The translations under genes and the position numbers were made by a program. A stretch of DNA of 64,000 nt from Sphingomonas ginkgonis (GTDB lineage Bacteria > Pseudomonadota > Alphaproteobacteria > Sphingomonadales > Sphingomonadaceae), in assembly GCF_003970925.1 (NCBI RefSeq), contig NZ_RWJF01000001.1, positions 1,048,501 to 1,112,500 of the forward strand, read 5' to 3'. Positions 41,978 through 51,161 of the stretch are shown in pieces. Each line of letters begins with the position of its first letter. Position 1 is the first letter of the stretch. Under the pieces are notes generated by a model. That model saw only the letters and a list, made by a program, of their open reading frames with translations, did no database searches and had not been told where the DNA came from.

Positions 41978-43183
41978 ATGAGCGACCCGCGCCTGTTCTG
42001 CGACGTGACCCAGAGCTGGTCCGACGTCGGCGGCGGCGTCGGCACCTATCTCCGCCACAAGCGCGCCCACCTGATTGAGCATACCGACCATCGCCACCTG
42101 ATGATTCTGCCCGGCCGTCGCGACGAGCTGGTGGAGGAGGGACGGGCGATCACCGTCCGGATCCGCTCGCCGCGGGTGCCGGGGAGCCCGCAGTATCGGC
42201 TGCTCCTGCGCAACCGCGCGGTACGCCGGGCGCTCGAGCAGTTCGGTCCGGCGCTGGTCGAGTGCCAGGACGCCTACAACCTGCCGTGGGCGGCGCTGAA
42301 GCACGGCCGCCGCCACCCCGAGGTGGCGCTCGTCGCCGGCTATTTCACCGACTTCCCCACCGTCTACGTGGACCGGCCCTTCTCCAGATTGCTCGGGCGC
42401 GGGCTGGCGGACCGCGCGGCCCGCGCCGCTTATCGTTACTGCGGGCGGCTCTACGGCCGGTTCGACGCGGTGTTCGGGCTGAGCGAGCATGGCGGCGTGG
42501 CCAAGCTCCGCACGCTCGGGGTCGAGGACGTCGACGTGCTGCCGCTCGGCGTGCAGCTCGACGGCTTCCATCCCGACCGTCGCGACACGGCGCTGCGGGC
42601 GCATCTCGGGGTCGGCGAGGGCCAGCCCCTGCTCATCTACGCCGGGCGGCTCGACGGCGAGAAGCGGGCGGCGGTGGTGGTCGACGCGTTCCGGCGCCTG
42701 CCGCGCTCGCTCGGCGCGACGCTGGTGCTGCTGGGCGACGGTCCGCTGCGCGAGCATTTCGTCGCGCTCGGCGAGGCGGGGGAGCGGATCCACGCGCCCG
42801 GCTATGTCCGCGACCGCGACGAGCTCGCGCGCTGGCTGGCGAGCGCCGACATCTATGTCTCCGGCATGGCCGACGAGACCTTCGGGATCTCGATCATCGA
42901 GGCGCAGGCGGCGGGCCTGCCGGTGGTGGGCGTCGAGGCGGGGGCGATGATCGACCGGGTGAACCCGGCGATCGGGCGGCTCGGCCCGGTCGACGACAGC
43001 AGCGTCATGGCGGCCAACCTGCTCGCGGTGTGGAAGGAGGGGCCGGCGGCGATGGGCCAGGCCGCGCGCGCGCATGTCGCGGGCGAGTTCAGCTGGTCGC
43101 ACAGCATGGATGTGCTGTTCGGCACCATCTATCCCAAGGCCCTCGCCAAGGCCGCCGAACGGGCCCGTTCATCCCCGGTTTAG
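41978..43183 (+). CDS. GT4-type glycosyltransferase
   Basis: 401 residues in the GT-B fold. The N-terminal domain has FCDVTQSWSDVGGGVGTYLR for the acceptor side. The C-terminal domain has LLIYAGRLDGEKRAAVVVDAF, TLVLLGDGPLREHF, the loop IHAPGYVRDRDELARWLASADIYV (in blocks) and the donor-sugar EX7E motif in DETFGISIIEAQAAGLPVV. It uses an unknown nucleotide sugar; surface polysaccharide or glycolipid synthesis is likely. A small hairpin (41936-41956) followed by TTTT ends 18 nt upstream of the ATG. No other polysaccharide genes are adjacent. Confidence 0.88.
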   Translation: MSDPRLFCDVTQSWSDVGGGVGTYLRHKRAHLIEHTDHRHLMILPGRRDELVEEGRAITVRIRSPRVPGSPQYRLLLRNRAVRRALEQFGPALVECQDAYNLPWAALKHGRRHPEVALVAGYFTDFPTVYVDRPFSRLLGRGLADRAARAAYRYCGRLYGRFDAVFGLSEHGGVAKLRTLGVEDVDVLPLGVQLDGFHPDRRDTALRAHLGVGEGQPLLIYAGRLDGEKRAAVVVDAFRRLPRSLGATLVLLGDGPLREHFVALGEAGERIHAPGYVRDRDELARWLASADIYVSGMADETFGISIIEAQAAGLPVVGVEAGAMIDRVNPAIGRLGPVDDSSVMAANLLAVWKEGPAAMGQAARAHVAGEFSWSHSMDVLFGTIYPKALAKAAERARSSPV

Positions 43184-43230
43184 CCGCGAAGGGCGAGCGG
43201 ATGCGTCGCGACCCAAGGAAAGGAACGACG

Positions 43231-43638
43231 ATGCGCCACCCGATCATCCTGCTTGCCGCGGCCGCGCTCCTGCCGCTCCCCGCGCTGGCGGCGCCCGCGG
43301 CCAAGCGCACGGTCGTCGTCAAGCACATGGTCAATCCCGACGGAACGGTCGGGGTCGGCAGCGCGGCGGGAGAGGACCCGGCGGTGCAGCGGCTGGTGAA
43401 CGACTGTTCCGGCCGCAAGTTCGAGACGACCGGCTCGGTCGGCGAGGGGGCGGACAAGCGCGAGACGCGGATCAAGCTGTGCGGCAAGCCCGGCGCGAGC
43501 GGCGCCGAATGGGCCAAGACGCTGAAGGACGCGCGCAGCCGGATCGCGGCGGCCGACCTGCCCGACAGCAGCAAGGCGCAGATCGTCGCTGCGCTCGATA
43601 CCGCCATCGCCAGGGCCGAGAGCGAACCGGGCCGATAG
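43231..43638 (+). CDS. Hypothetical secreted protein (135 aa)
   Basis: From ATG 43231 (AAGGAAAGGA upstream) the product starts MRHPIILLAAAALLPLPALA, a signal peptide with an Ala-x-Ala cleavage site. The mature protein has KRTVVVKHMVNPDGTVGVGS, two cysteines (NDCSGRKFETTG and KLCGKPG) that may form a disulfide, and a helical C-terminus. I do not recognise a family. An in-frame ATG at 43201 would add ten residues but lacks a good leader. It is likely periplasmic. Confidence 0.7.
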   Translation: MRHPIILLAAAALLPLPALAAPAAKRTVVVKHMVNPDGTVGVGSAAGEDPAVQRLVNDCSGRKFETTGSVGEGADKRETRIKLCGKPGASGAEWAKTLKDARSRIAAADLPDSSKAQIVAALDTAIARAESEPGR

Positions 43639-43671
43639 CGTGCGGCGTCGGCTCGTCCTACAGGGGACGGC

Positions 43672-44520
43672 ATGAACGCACCCTATGCGGAACTGATCGA
43701 GCAGGAGCCGGGGATCGGCCGGGTCCTCGCGCCCAATCCCTCCGCCTTCACCGGGACGGGCACGCAGACCCACCTGCTGGGCACGGCCGAGCTGGCGGTG
43801 ATCGATCCCGGACCCGACGAGGCGGCGCATGTCGAGGCGTTGCTGGCGGCGATCGCGGGACGCCCGGTCCGCGCCATCCTCGTCACCCACACCCACCGCG
43901 ACCATAGCCCAGCGGCGCGGGCGCTGGCGGCGGCGACCGGCGCCCCGGTGATGGGCTGCGCACCGCTTCCGGTGACGAGCGGCTCGGGGCTCGAGGCGTC
44001 CTTCGACACCGGCTACAGCCCGGACCGGGTGCTCGGCGACGGCGAGACGATCGAGCTTGACGGCGCGCCGCTCGAGGCTGTGTTCACGCCCGGCCATACC
44101 AGCAACCACCTCTGCTTCGGCTGGCGCGGCGCGCTGTTCAGCGGCGACCATGTGATGGGCTGGTCGACCACCGTCATCATCCCGCCCGACGGCAACATGG
44201 GCGACTATATGCGCAGCCTCGACAAGCTGCGGCACCGCCGGGACCGGATCTACTATCCGGCGCACGGCGACCCGGTGACCCGGCCCCAGCAGCTGCTGCG
44301 CGGGATGATCGGCCACCGGCTGCAGCGCGAGCGGCAGATCCTGCGGCTGGTCGGGACGAGCGCGATGACGGTCGAGGAGATCGTCCCCGCGGCCTATCCG
44401 GGGCTCGACCCGCGGCTGACCCGGGCCGCCGGCGCCTCGGTGCTCGCGCACCTGCTGGACCTCGAGACCCGCGGGCTCGTTGAACGGGCGGAGGGCCAGC
44501 AATGGAGCAAAGCCGCCTGA
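43672..44520 (+). CDS. MBL-fold metallo-hydrolase (LACTB2-like)
   Basis: 282 residues. The zinc-binding motif is THTHRDHSPAA (HxHxDH), with further ligands in FTPGHTSNHLCFGW and FSGDHVMGW, and a C-terminal PAHGDPV followed by a winged helix-like segment (LQRERQILRLVG). This places it with the LACTB2/beta-lactamase-like group, whose members hydrolyse varied esters, thioesters or RNA. It overlaps the next gene's start by 19 nt. Confidence 0.9.
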   Translation: MNAPYAELIEQEPGIGRVLAPNPSAFTGTGTQTHLLGTAELAVIDPGPDEAAHVEALLAAIAGRPVRAILVTHTHRDHSPAARALAAATGAPVMGCAPLPVTSGSGLEASFDTGYSPDRVLGDGETIELDGAPLEAVFTPGHTSNHLCFGWRGALFSGDHVMGWSTTVIIPPDGNMGDYMRSLDKLRHRRDRIYYPAHGDPVTRPQQLLRGMIGHRLQRERQILRLVGTSAMTVEEIVPAAYPGLDPRLTRAAGASVLAHLLDLETRGLVERAEGQQWSKAA

Positions 44521-45221
44521 GGCAGGCGTGGATCCCGATTACCATCCTGCTCGCGCTGCTGCTCGGGCTGATGCTGGGCGGCGGGTTCGGCGCCGCGCGC
44601 AAGGTGCTCGGCGGCCCGACCCCGGAAACGGTGGCGAGCTCGAGCCTGGTCGCGATGAAGGCGCAGAACCGGCTCGTTCCCTTCATCGCCCGCTACGTCT
44701 CGGTCACCACCTCGACCGAGCGCCACCTGTTCGGCATTGCCAGCGAGCGGACGCTCGTCCTGCCCGGGACCGTCCGCTACGAACTGGACCTGTCCAAGCT
44801 GCAGCCGAACGACGTGCGGTGGAACGCCGCGGCGAAGACGCTCAGCGTGCGGCTGCCGGAGGTCGAGATCGCCGGCCCGGAGGTCGATCTCACCCGGCTT
44901 CGCGAATATGGCAGCGACGGGGTGTTCGGCTCGCTGTCGGGCGACCGCAAGACGCTCGACGAGGCGAACCGCGCCCGCGCGGTGCAGGATCTGCGCAACC
45001 AGGCCAAGGCGCCCCAGGCAATGACGCTGGCGCGCAACGCGGCGCGCGAGGCGGTGGAGCGGAGCTTCGCCATGCCGCTCGCCGCCGCGGGGATCCAGGC
45101 GAAGGTGGTGGCCCGTTTTCCGACCGACGGCAGCGAGGACCCTAGCCTTCTCGACGCCTCCACCCCAATTAACACCGTGCTTGAGGAACAGGCGCGCCGC
45201 CGCGCCGCCGGGGGAGAATAG
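44502..45221 (+). CDS. DUF4230 membrane-anchored protein
   Basis: 239 residues with one N-terminal membrane helix ([21 protein letters not shown]) and a soluble DUF4230 domain: [44 protein letters not shown] (in blocks), [17 protein letters not shown] and a helical tail. DUF4230 has no established function. The ATG at 44502 lies inside the end of the MBL gene, so it is translationally coupled to it. nadA begins 2 nt after its stop. Confidence 0.85.
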   Translation: MEQSRLRQAWIPITILLALLLGLMLGGGFGAARKVLGGPTPETVASSSLVAMKAQNRLVPFIARYVSVTTSTERHLFGIASERTLVLPGTVRYELDLSKLQPNDVRWNAAAKTLSVRLPEVEIAGPEVDLTRLREYGSDGVFGSLSGDRKTLDEANRARAVQDLRNQAKAPQAMTLARNAAREAVERSFAMPLAAAGIQAKVVARFPTDGSEDPSLLDASTPINTVLEEQARRRAAGGE

Positions 45222-45223
45222 AG

Positions 45224-46255
45224 TTGAGTGCACCCATCCAGAGCCTGAAGGGCGTCGACCTGCTGGGCGAGATCGCGCGGCTCAAGAAGGAACGCAACGC
45301 GGTCATCCTCGCGCATTACTACCAGAAGCCCGAGCTGCAGGACCTCGCCGATTTCGTCGGCGACAGCCTCGACCTCAGCCGCAAGGCGGCGGCGACCGAC
45401 GCCGACGTGATCGCCTTCTGCGGCGTGCGCTTCATGGCCGAGACGGCGAAGATCCTCAGCCCCGAGAAGACGGTGATCCTGCCCGACATGGACGCCGGCT
45501 GCAGCCTCGAGGACAGCTGCCCGCCCGACCAGTTCGCCGCCTTCCGCGCCGCCCACCCGGACCATATCGCGCTGACCTACATCAACTGCTCGGCGGAGGT
45601 GAAGGCGCTCAGCGACATCATCGTGACCAGCTCGTCGGCGCAGACCATCCTCGACCAGATCCCCAGGGACCAGAAGATCATCTTCGGGCCTGACCGCCAT
45701 CTCGGCGGGTACCTGTCCCGCACGCTCGGGCGCGACATGCTGCTGTGGCCGGGCATCTGCATCGTCCACCAGGCCTTCAGCGAGACCGAGCTGTTGAAGC
45801 TCAAGGCCGAGCACCCGGGCGCGCCGGTGGCGGCGCATCCCGAATGCCCGCCGCACATCGTCGATCATGCCGACCTGGTCGGTTCGACCAAGGCGATCCT
45901 CGACTTCGCGCTGAGCTCGCCGGCCGAGACGATCCTGGTCGCGACCGAGCCGCACATCATCCACCAGATGGAGAAGGCGGCGCCGCACAAGACCTTCATC
46001 GGGGTCCCCGGCGGCGACGGCAACTGCAACTGCAACATGTGCCCCTACATGGCGCTGAACACGCTGGAGAAGCTCTACGTCTCGCTGCGCGATCTCACGC
46101 CGCGGATCGAGCTGGCGCCCGAGCTGATGGACCGCGCGCGGCTCCCGCTCGAGCGGATGCTGGAGATGGCGAGCGGGACGGTCGGGCAGGGGGATGTCGG
46201 CAAGCCGATCGTCGCCGCGCCGGAGACGATCGACCCGACGATCAGCGGCGACTAG
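45224..46255 (+). CDS. nadA: Quinolinate synthase NadA
   Basis: 343 residues starting with TTG at 45224 after GGGGGAG. It has [69 protein letters not shown] and the C-terminal cysteine cluster [18 protein letters not shown]. Three cysteines hold a [4Fe-4S] cluster. It condenses iminoaspartate with DHAP to quinolinate for NAD synthesis. nadB and nadC are not in the window. It is the last gene of MBL-DUF4230-nadA. Confidence 0.96.
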   Translation: MSAPIQSLKGVDLLGEIARLKKERNAVILAHYYQKPELQDLADFVGDSLDLSRKAAATDADVIAFCGVRFMAETAKILSPEKTVILPDMDAGCSLEDSCPPDQFAAFRAAHPDHIALTYINCSAEVKALSDIIVTSSSAQTILDQIPRDQKIIFGPDRHLGGYLSRTLGRDMLLWPGICIVHQAFSETELLKLKAEHPGAPVAAHPECPPHIVDHADLVGSTKAILDFALSSPAETILVATEPHIIHQMEKAAPHKTFIGVPGGDGNCNCNMCPYMALNTLEKLYVSLRDLTPRIELAPELMDRARLPLERMLEMASGTVGQGDVGKPIVAAPETIDPTISGD

Positions 46256-46267
46256 CCGCCGCGGTCG

Positions 46268-46636
46268 TCAGGCGCGGCCGTGGAACAGCCGCTCGATGTC
46301 GACCAGCCCGGCCTGGATCGTCTCGGCCAGCAGGTCGATCGCCACGGGATTGGGCTCGCCGCCGGCCGAGCGGCACTCCAGCAGGGTCTCGATGCCCGCC
46401 GCGGCGGCGTTGGCGATGCGCGTGCTGCGCTGGTCGAAGCAGCGGCGGACGGGCTCGGAAGCGAAGGGCCACAGCGCCTCGACGGTAAGGTCGTCGCCGC
46501 CCGCGCGCGCGGGCCGGCCCTCGGTCATCTCCACCAGCCGCAGCGCCTGCTGGATGCTACGGAACCGCGCGACGGCCTCGGCGACCGGCTCGGGCGCCGG
46601 GCAGATGGTGTCCGGATCGGGCAGGAAGTGGATCAT
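46268..46636 (-). CDS. Hypothetical protein (122 aa)
   Basis: An unrecognised soluble protein. It starts MIHFLPDPDTICPAPEPVAE and contains RFRSIQQALRLVEMTEGRPAR, VRRCFDQRSTRIANAAAAGIETL and VAIDLLAETIQAGLVDIERLF, largely helical. Codon use is normal. It is convergent with nadA across 12 nt and lies downstream of the receiver-less CtrA-like gene on the same strand, separated by about 100 nt. Confidence 0.65.
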   Translation of the reverse strand: MIHFLPDPDTICPAPEPVAEAVARFRSIQQALRLVEMTEGRPARAGGDDLTVEALWPFASEPVRRCFDQRSTRIANAAAAGIETLLECRSAGGEPNPVAIDLLAETIQAGLVDIERLFHGRA

Positions 46637-46740
46637 GGCGACGGGTCTAGACCGCCATGACTAACGAAGCGTGAAAATGGCCTCCGCTTCGGCGGGAACC
46701 GCGCTCGTCCCACCGCTGGCGAGGCGAGGCGCGAGGCGGA

Positions 46741-47292
46741 TCAGGCCGCCTCGCTGTTCTCCAGGTCGCGCAGGATCCAGCCGCGCTGCGGGATCGTCTC
46801 GATGAACTCGGCCCCGCCGCTGGCCATCCGCAGCTTCTTGCGCAGCTTGGAGATGAACACGTCGATGATCTTGGGCTGCGGCTGGTCGTCGGCGCGGCGA
46901 TAGAGATGCTTCAGCAGCATCGTCCGGGTGACGACGTTGTTGCGGGCGAAGGCCAGCAGCTCGAGCACCCGATACTCCATCTCGGTGATGGCGATCGGGT
47001 GGCCGTCGATGCGGATCAGCCGCTGCATCTGGTCGACCGCCAGCCGCCCGCCGCACAGCGTCGGCGGGATCTCGCCGCCGCCCTCCTTGATCGCCGTCAG
47101 CATCCGCGACGCGGCTTCCTCGCCCTCGCGCGGGCTGACCGCCACGGGCGATCCCATCACCTGCTGCTGCAGCTCGGCAAGCGCGCGGTGCGCCTCCTCG
47201 ACCAGCCGCGCGCCTTCCTCGAAGCGGCGGCGCGAACGGTCGAGCAGCGCTTCGACCTCGACCAGCCGGGCGGAGAGGGTCTCGGTGGCCAT
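46741..47292 (-). CDS. Receiver-less OmpR/CtrA-type winged-helix regulator
   Basis: 183 residues. The N-terminal 45 residues form a predicted coiled coil (LVEVEALLDRSRRRFEEGAR, LVEEAHRALAELQQQVM) in place of a receiver domain. The C-terminal part is an OmpR/PhoB winged helix: ITEMEYRVLELLAFARNNVVTRTMLLKHLY, then PKIIDVFISKLRKKL, a stretch very like that of the cell-cycle regulator CtrA, then IETIPQRGWIL. With no phosphoacceptor it cannot be switched by phosphorylation; the coiled coil may dimerise it or bind a partner. Its start overlaps the DUF3035 stop (TGATG). Confidence 0.85.
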   Translation of the reverse strand: MATETLSARLVEVEALLDRSRRRFEEGARLVEEAHRALAELQQQVMGSPVAVSPREGEEAASRMLTAIKEGGGEIPPTLCGGRLAVDQMQRLIRIDGHPIAITEMEYRVLELLAFARNNVVTRTMLLKHLYRRADDQPQPKIIDVFISKLRKKLRMASGGAEFIETIPQRGWILRDLENSEAA

Positions 47293-47690
47293 CAGGGAAC
47301 CGACGCGCTCGCGTCCTGGCCGTTCGTCTCGGCGGCCGCCAGGATGGTCTGGGTGGTGGCGCCCTTGTCGACGATCTGCGTCGCGGGGTCGCCGACGGTG
47401 GAGCGGACGCCGAGCGAGGCGCGCTCCGCCCCGGCCTTCTCGAGCATGCTGCTCTCGCTCTGGCTGCGCGGGGCAGGCCCGCCGAACAGCGCCTCGATAG
47501 CCTGGCCCTGGACAGCCTCGGGGGCGAGGGTGGCGGTGCCGGCCTGCGGCGGGGTCAGGCTGTAGTCGGGCGGGATCACCAGCGGGGCGTTGCGGGCGAC
47601 GGCGAACTCGTCGAGCGCCTTGCCGCGCGAGGCGCAGCCGGCCGCCGGAAGCAGGGCTGCCATCGCCACGAGGGTCAGTGTCTTACGCAT
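47292..47690 (-). CDS. DUF3035 lipoprotein
   Basis: 132 residues from ATG 47690. The lipoprotein signal is RKTLTLVAMAALLPAAGC. The mature part has the DUF3035 block EFAVARNAPLVIPPDYSLTPPQ, typical of alphaproteobacterial genes that follow lspA. The function is unknown; it probably sits in the outer membrane. It overlaps the lspA 3' end by 8 nt and abuts the regulator gene, so ileS-lspA-DUF3035-regulator form one chain. Confidence 0.85.
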   Translation of the reverse strand: MRKTLTLVAMAALLPAAGCASRGKALDEFAVARNAPLVIPPDYSLTPPQAGTATLAPEAVQGQAIEALFGGPAPRSQSESSMLEKAGAERASLGVRSTVGDPATQIVDKGATTQTILAAAETNGQDASASVP

Positions 47691-48183
47691 GAGTCTCCGT
47701 CTCCTTGCGCTCTTCCTTGTTGAACAGGAAGGCGCGGATGAACAAGGTCGCTGCCCCGATGCTAATCGCTGCGTCGGCGACATTGAAGACCAAAAAGGGA
47801 CGCCACGTGCCGAAGTGTAGGTCGGCGAAGTCGACAACATAGCCGATCCGCACGCGATCGAGAATGTTGCCGAGCGCCCCGCCCAGCACGAGCCCCAGGG
47901 CGAGCCTATCGCCGTGCTTGGGTTCCTTGAAGATCCACACCAGCACGGCGACCGCGATCGCGGCGGTGACGAGCACCAGCGCCCAGCGTCCGGCCGGGCT
48001 GTCGGCGTTGAACAGGCCGAGGCTGATCCCGCGGTTCTCGACCCAGCTCAGGTTGAAGAAACCGGTGAGCACGATCTGCCCGACCTCGTTCAGCCGGAGC
48101 GGGCCCCACATCAGCCATTTGACCAGCTGGTCGAGGGCGAACACCAGCCCGGCGGTCAGCAGCGCGACGCGGCGGTCAGCCAT
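47683..48183 (-). CDS. lspA: Lipoprotein signal peptidase
   Basis: 166 residues with four membrane helices. The aspartyl-protease residues are in the two signatures GGALGNILDRVRIGYVVDF and FNVADAAISIGA. It cleaves the signal peptide of prolipoproteins after diacylglyceryl transfer; several lipoproteins in this window would be clients. It overlaps ileS by 8 nt, the common ileS-lspA pair. Confidence 0.96.
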   Translation of the reverse strand: MADRRVALLTAGLVFALDQLVKWLMWGPLRLNEVGQIVLTGFFNLSWVENRGISLGLFNADSPAGRWALVLVTAAIAVAVLVWIFKEPKHGDRLALGLVLGGALGNILDRVRIGYVVDFADLHFGTWRPFLVFNVADAAISIGAATLFIRAFLFNKEERKETETHA

Positions 48184-51079
48184 TCACCACCTCCTCGCAG
48201 CGCGCGCACAGGTCGCCGTCCTCGGCGACCTCGGTTAGGTGCCGCCAGCAGCGGCCACACTTGTGGTTGGCGGTTCGGCCGGCGACCACGGCCGGGCCGT
48301 GGACCACCGTTCCGGTGTCGAGCACCACTTCGGAAACGATGAACAATTCGGCGAGCTCCTCGGCGCTCAGCATGGGCCGGTCGGCCGCATCGGGGAAGCC
48401 CAGCGCGACCCGCACCTCGAGGCTGGAGCCGACGGTCTTGTCGCGGCGCATCGGCTCGATCTCGGCGGTGACCTGCTCGCGCAGCGCCCGGTAGCCGGTC
48501 CAGATGTCGACCAGGCGCGCATCGGCCCAGTCGCCGATCTCGGGCCATTCGAGCAGGTGAACGCTGCCCGCGTCCGGGTAGCGCGTCCCCCAGACTTCCT
48601 CGGCGGTGAACACCAGCACCGGCGCGGCCCAGCGGACCAGCGCCTGAAACAGCGTGTCGAGCACCGTCCGGTACGCCCGCCGCTTGGGATCGGCGGCGGC
48701 GTCGCAGTAGAGGCTGTCCTTGCGGATATCGAAGAAGAAGGCCGACAGGTCCTCGTTGCAGAAGTCGGTCAGCGCCCGGGTATAGTCGTTGAAGTCGAAG
48801 CCATCGACCGCGGCGCGCAGCCGCTCGTCGAGGCGGCCGAGCAGCGCCAGCATGTAGCGCTCGAGCTCGGGCATCTCCGACGCGTCGTCTACCCGTTCCT
48901 CCTCCGAGAACCCCTCCAGCGCGCCGAGCAGGTAGCGGAAGGTGTTGCGGAGCTTGCGATACTGGTCCGAGACGCCGGCGAGGATCTCCTTGCCGATGCG
49001 ATGGTCCTCGGTGAAGTCGACGCTCAAGGCCCACAGGCGAAGAATGTCGGCGCCGCTATCGCGCATCAGGTCGAGCGGGTTGATCGTGTTGCCGAGCGAC
49101 TTGGACATCTTCATGCCCTTGGCGTCCATGGTGAAGCCGTGGGTCAGCACGGCGTCGTAGGGCGCGCGGCCGCGCGTGCCGCAGCTCTCCAGCAGCGAGG
49201 ACTGGAACCAGCCGCGGTGCTGGTCGGAGCCTTCGAGGTAGAGGTCGGCGGGCCAGCGCAGCTCGGGCCAGCGACCGCTCTCCAGCACGAAGGCATGGGT
49301 GCAGCCGCTGTCGAACCAGACGTCGAGGATGTCGCTGACCTGCTCGTAGTCGTCGGGGTTGCGGCCCTCGCCGAGGAAGCGCGCGGGGGCGCCGTCCTCG
49401 CTCCAGCCGTCGACGCCCTTCTCCGCGATCGCGGCGACGATCCGGGCGTTCACTTGCGGGTCGACCAGCAGCTTGCCGGTCTTGCGCTCGACGAACAGGG
49501 TGATCGGCACACCCCACGCCCGCTGCCGCGAGATCACCCAGTCGGGCCGCCCCTCGACCATCGACCCGATCCGGTTGCGGCCCTTCTCGGGCACGAAGCG
49601 GGTCTTGCTGATCGCCTTCAGCGCCAGTTCGCGCAGCGTCGGGGAACCGGCGCTGGCCTGGTCGTCGATCCGGCTGTCGCCGCCCTCGTCCTCCCACCGC
49701 TGCTCCGGTCGCGTGAGCGCGGGGAGACGGTCGAGCGGCTGGTCCATGGCGATGAACCACTGCGGGGTGCAGCGATAAATGACCTTGGCCTTGGAGCGCC
49801 ACGAGTGCGGGTAGCTGTGGCGGTAGTCGGCGCTGGCGGCAAGCAGCGCTCCGGCCTCGCGCAGGTCGGCGCAGATCGGTCCGTCGGGCGCGTTGAACTT
49901 GGGGTTGATGACGCTGCCCTGGCCGGGGAGCCAGCCCCAGTCGGCGCGATATTTGCCGTCGCCCTCGACCGCGAAGACCGGGTCGATGCCGTTCGCCTTG
50001 CACAGGTCGAAGTCGTCCTCTCCATGGTCGGGCGCCATGTGGACGAGCCCGGTCCCGCTGTCGGTGGTGACGAAGTCGCCGGGGAGGAAGGGGCGGGGGC
50101 GGGCAAAGAAGCCGCCGAGGTGATGCATCGGGTGGCGGGCGATAGTGCTGGCGAGATCGCGAGGGTCGACCTGCCTCTCAGTATCGACCCGCTCGAACGA
50201 GGCCCTCTTCGCAAACTCACCAATCAGCTTGTTTGCAACGAGGTAGCGCCGGTCTCCAACTCCAATAAGAGAGTAGTCCACGTGAGGCCCATAAGCGATC
50301 GCCTGGTTGACCGGGATCGTCCACGGCGTCGTCGTCCAGATCACCGCATGGGCGCCCACCAGCTCGGGGATCGGGCTCTCGACGATCTCGAACGCCACGT
50401 CGACCTGCGTCGACGTGATGTCCTCATACTCGATCTCGGCCTCGGCCAGCGCGGTCTTCTCTACGGGTGACCACATCACCGGCTTGGCGCCGCGATAGAC
50501 CTGGCCGCTTTCCGCGAACTTCATCAGCTCGGCGACGATCGTCGCCTCCGCCTGATAGTCCATCGTCAGATAGGGATGGTCCCAGTCGCCGTTGATCCCG
50601 AGCCGCTTCAGCTGCTCGCGCTGGGTGTCGACCCAGTGCTGGGCGTAGGCGCGGCACTCGGCGCGGAATTCGGCGGGGTCGACCTCGTCCTTGTTCTTCT
50701 TCTGCTTGCGATACTGCTCCTCGACCTTCCACTCGATCGGCAGCCCGTGGCAGTCCCAGCCGGGCACATAGGGCGCGTTCTTGCCGAGCAGGCTCTGGGT
50801 GCGGACCACCATGTCCTTGAGGATATGGTTGAGCGCATGGCCGATGTGCATGTCGCCGTTGGCGTAGGGCGGCCCGTCGTGGAGGATGAACTTCTCCCGC
50901 CCCGCACGCGCATTGCGCAGCTGGCGGTAGAGGTCCTGCTCTTGCCAGCGGGCGAGGATCCCCGGCTCCTTCTGCGGCAGGCCCGCCTTCATCGGGAAGG
51001 CGGTCTGGGGCAGGAAGACGGTGCTCCGCCAATCTTGCTTTGCGGAAGCGTCGGGCTTGCTGGAAGGGGCGTCGGCCAT
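48176..51079 (-). CDS. ileS: Isoleucyl-tRNA synthetase
   Basis: 967 residues from ATG 51079. It has the class I signatures MHIGHALNHILKDM (HIGH) and KMSKSLGNTINP (KMSKS), the CP1 editing domain between them, and a C-terminal zinc finger (CGRCWRHL and CARCEEVV). It charges tRNA-Ile and edits valine. Two local oddities: a roughly 30-residue stretch (about 49640-49735, around WEDEGGDSRIDDQAS) that looks like an insertion before the LRELALKAI block, and a short patch at about 50200-50294 in the editing domain with lower G+C (about 54% by count). Neither breaks the frame. Confidence 0.96.
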   Translation of the reverse strand: MADAPSSKPDASAKQDWRSTVFLPQTAFPMKAGLPQKEPGILARWQEQDLYRQLRNARAGREKFILHDGPPYANGDMHIGHALNHILKDMVVRTQSLLGKNAPYVPGWDCHGLPIEWKVEEQYRKQKKNKDEVDPAEFRAECRAYAQHWVDTQREQLKRLGINGDWDHPYLTMDYQAEATIVAELMKFAESGQVYRGAKPVMWSPVEKTALAEAEIEYEDITSTQVDVAFEIVESPIPELVGAHAVIWTTTPWTIPVNQAIAYGPHVDYSLIGVGDRRYLVANKLIGEFAKRASFERVDTERQVDPRDLASTIARHPMHHLGGFFARPRPFLPGDFVTTDSGTGLVHMAPDHGEDDFDLCKANGIDPVFAVEGDGKYRADWGWLPGQGSVINPKFNAPDGPICADLREAGALLAASADYRHSYPHSWRSKAKVIYRCTPQWFIAMDQPLDRLPALTRPEQRWEDEGGDSRIDDQASAGSPTLRELALKAISKTRFVPEKGRNRIGSMVEGRPDWVISRQRAWGVPITLFVERKTGKLLVDPQVNARIVAAIAEKGVDGWSEDGAPARFLGEGRNPDDYEQVSDILDVWFDSGCTHAFVLESGRWPELRWPADLYLEGSDQHRGWFQSSLLESCGTRGRAPYDAVLTHGFTMDAKGMKMSKSLGNTINPLDLMRDSGADILRLWALSVDFTEDHRIGKEILAGVSDQYRKLRNTFRYLLGALEGFSEEERVDDASEMPELERYMLALLGRLDERLRAAVDGFDFNDYTRALTDFCNEDLSAFFFDIRKDSLYCDAAADPKRRAYRTVLDTLFQALVRWAAPVLVFTAEEVWGTRYPDAGSVHLLEWPEIGDWADARLVDIWTGYRALREQVTAEIEPMRRDKTVGSSLEVRVALGFPDAADRPMLSAEELAELFIVSEVVLDTGTVVHGPAVVAGRTANHKCGRCWRHLTEVAEDGDLCARCEEVVNG

Positions 51080-51161
51080 CGCGCGCGGCTCTAGCGGCAC
51101 GGGCGGCGATTGCAAAATGCGTTGTGCCGCGGTTCGCTCCGGCGGCCGCCGCGGGCCGGCT

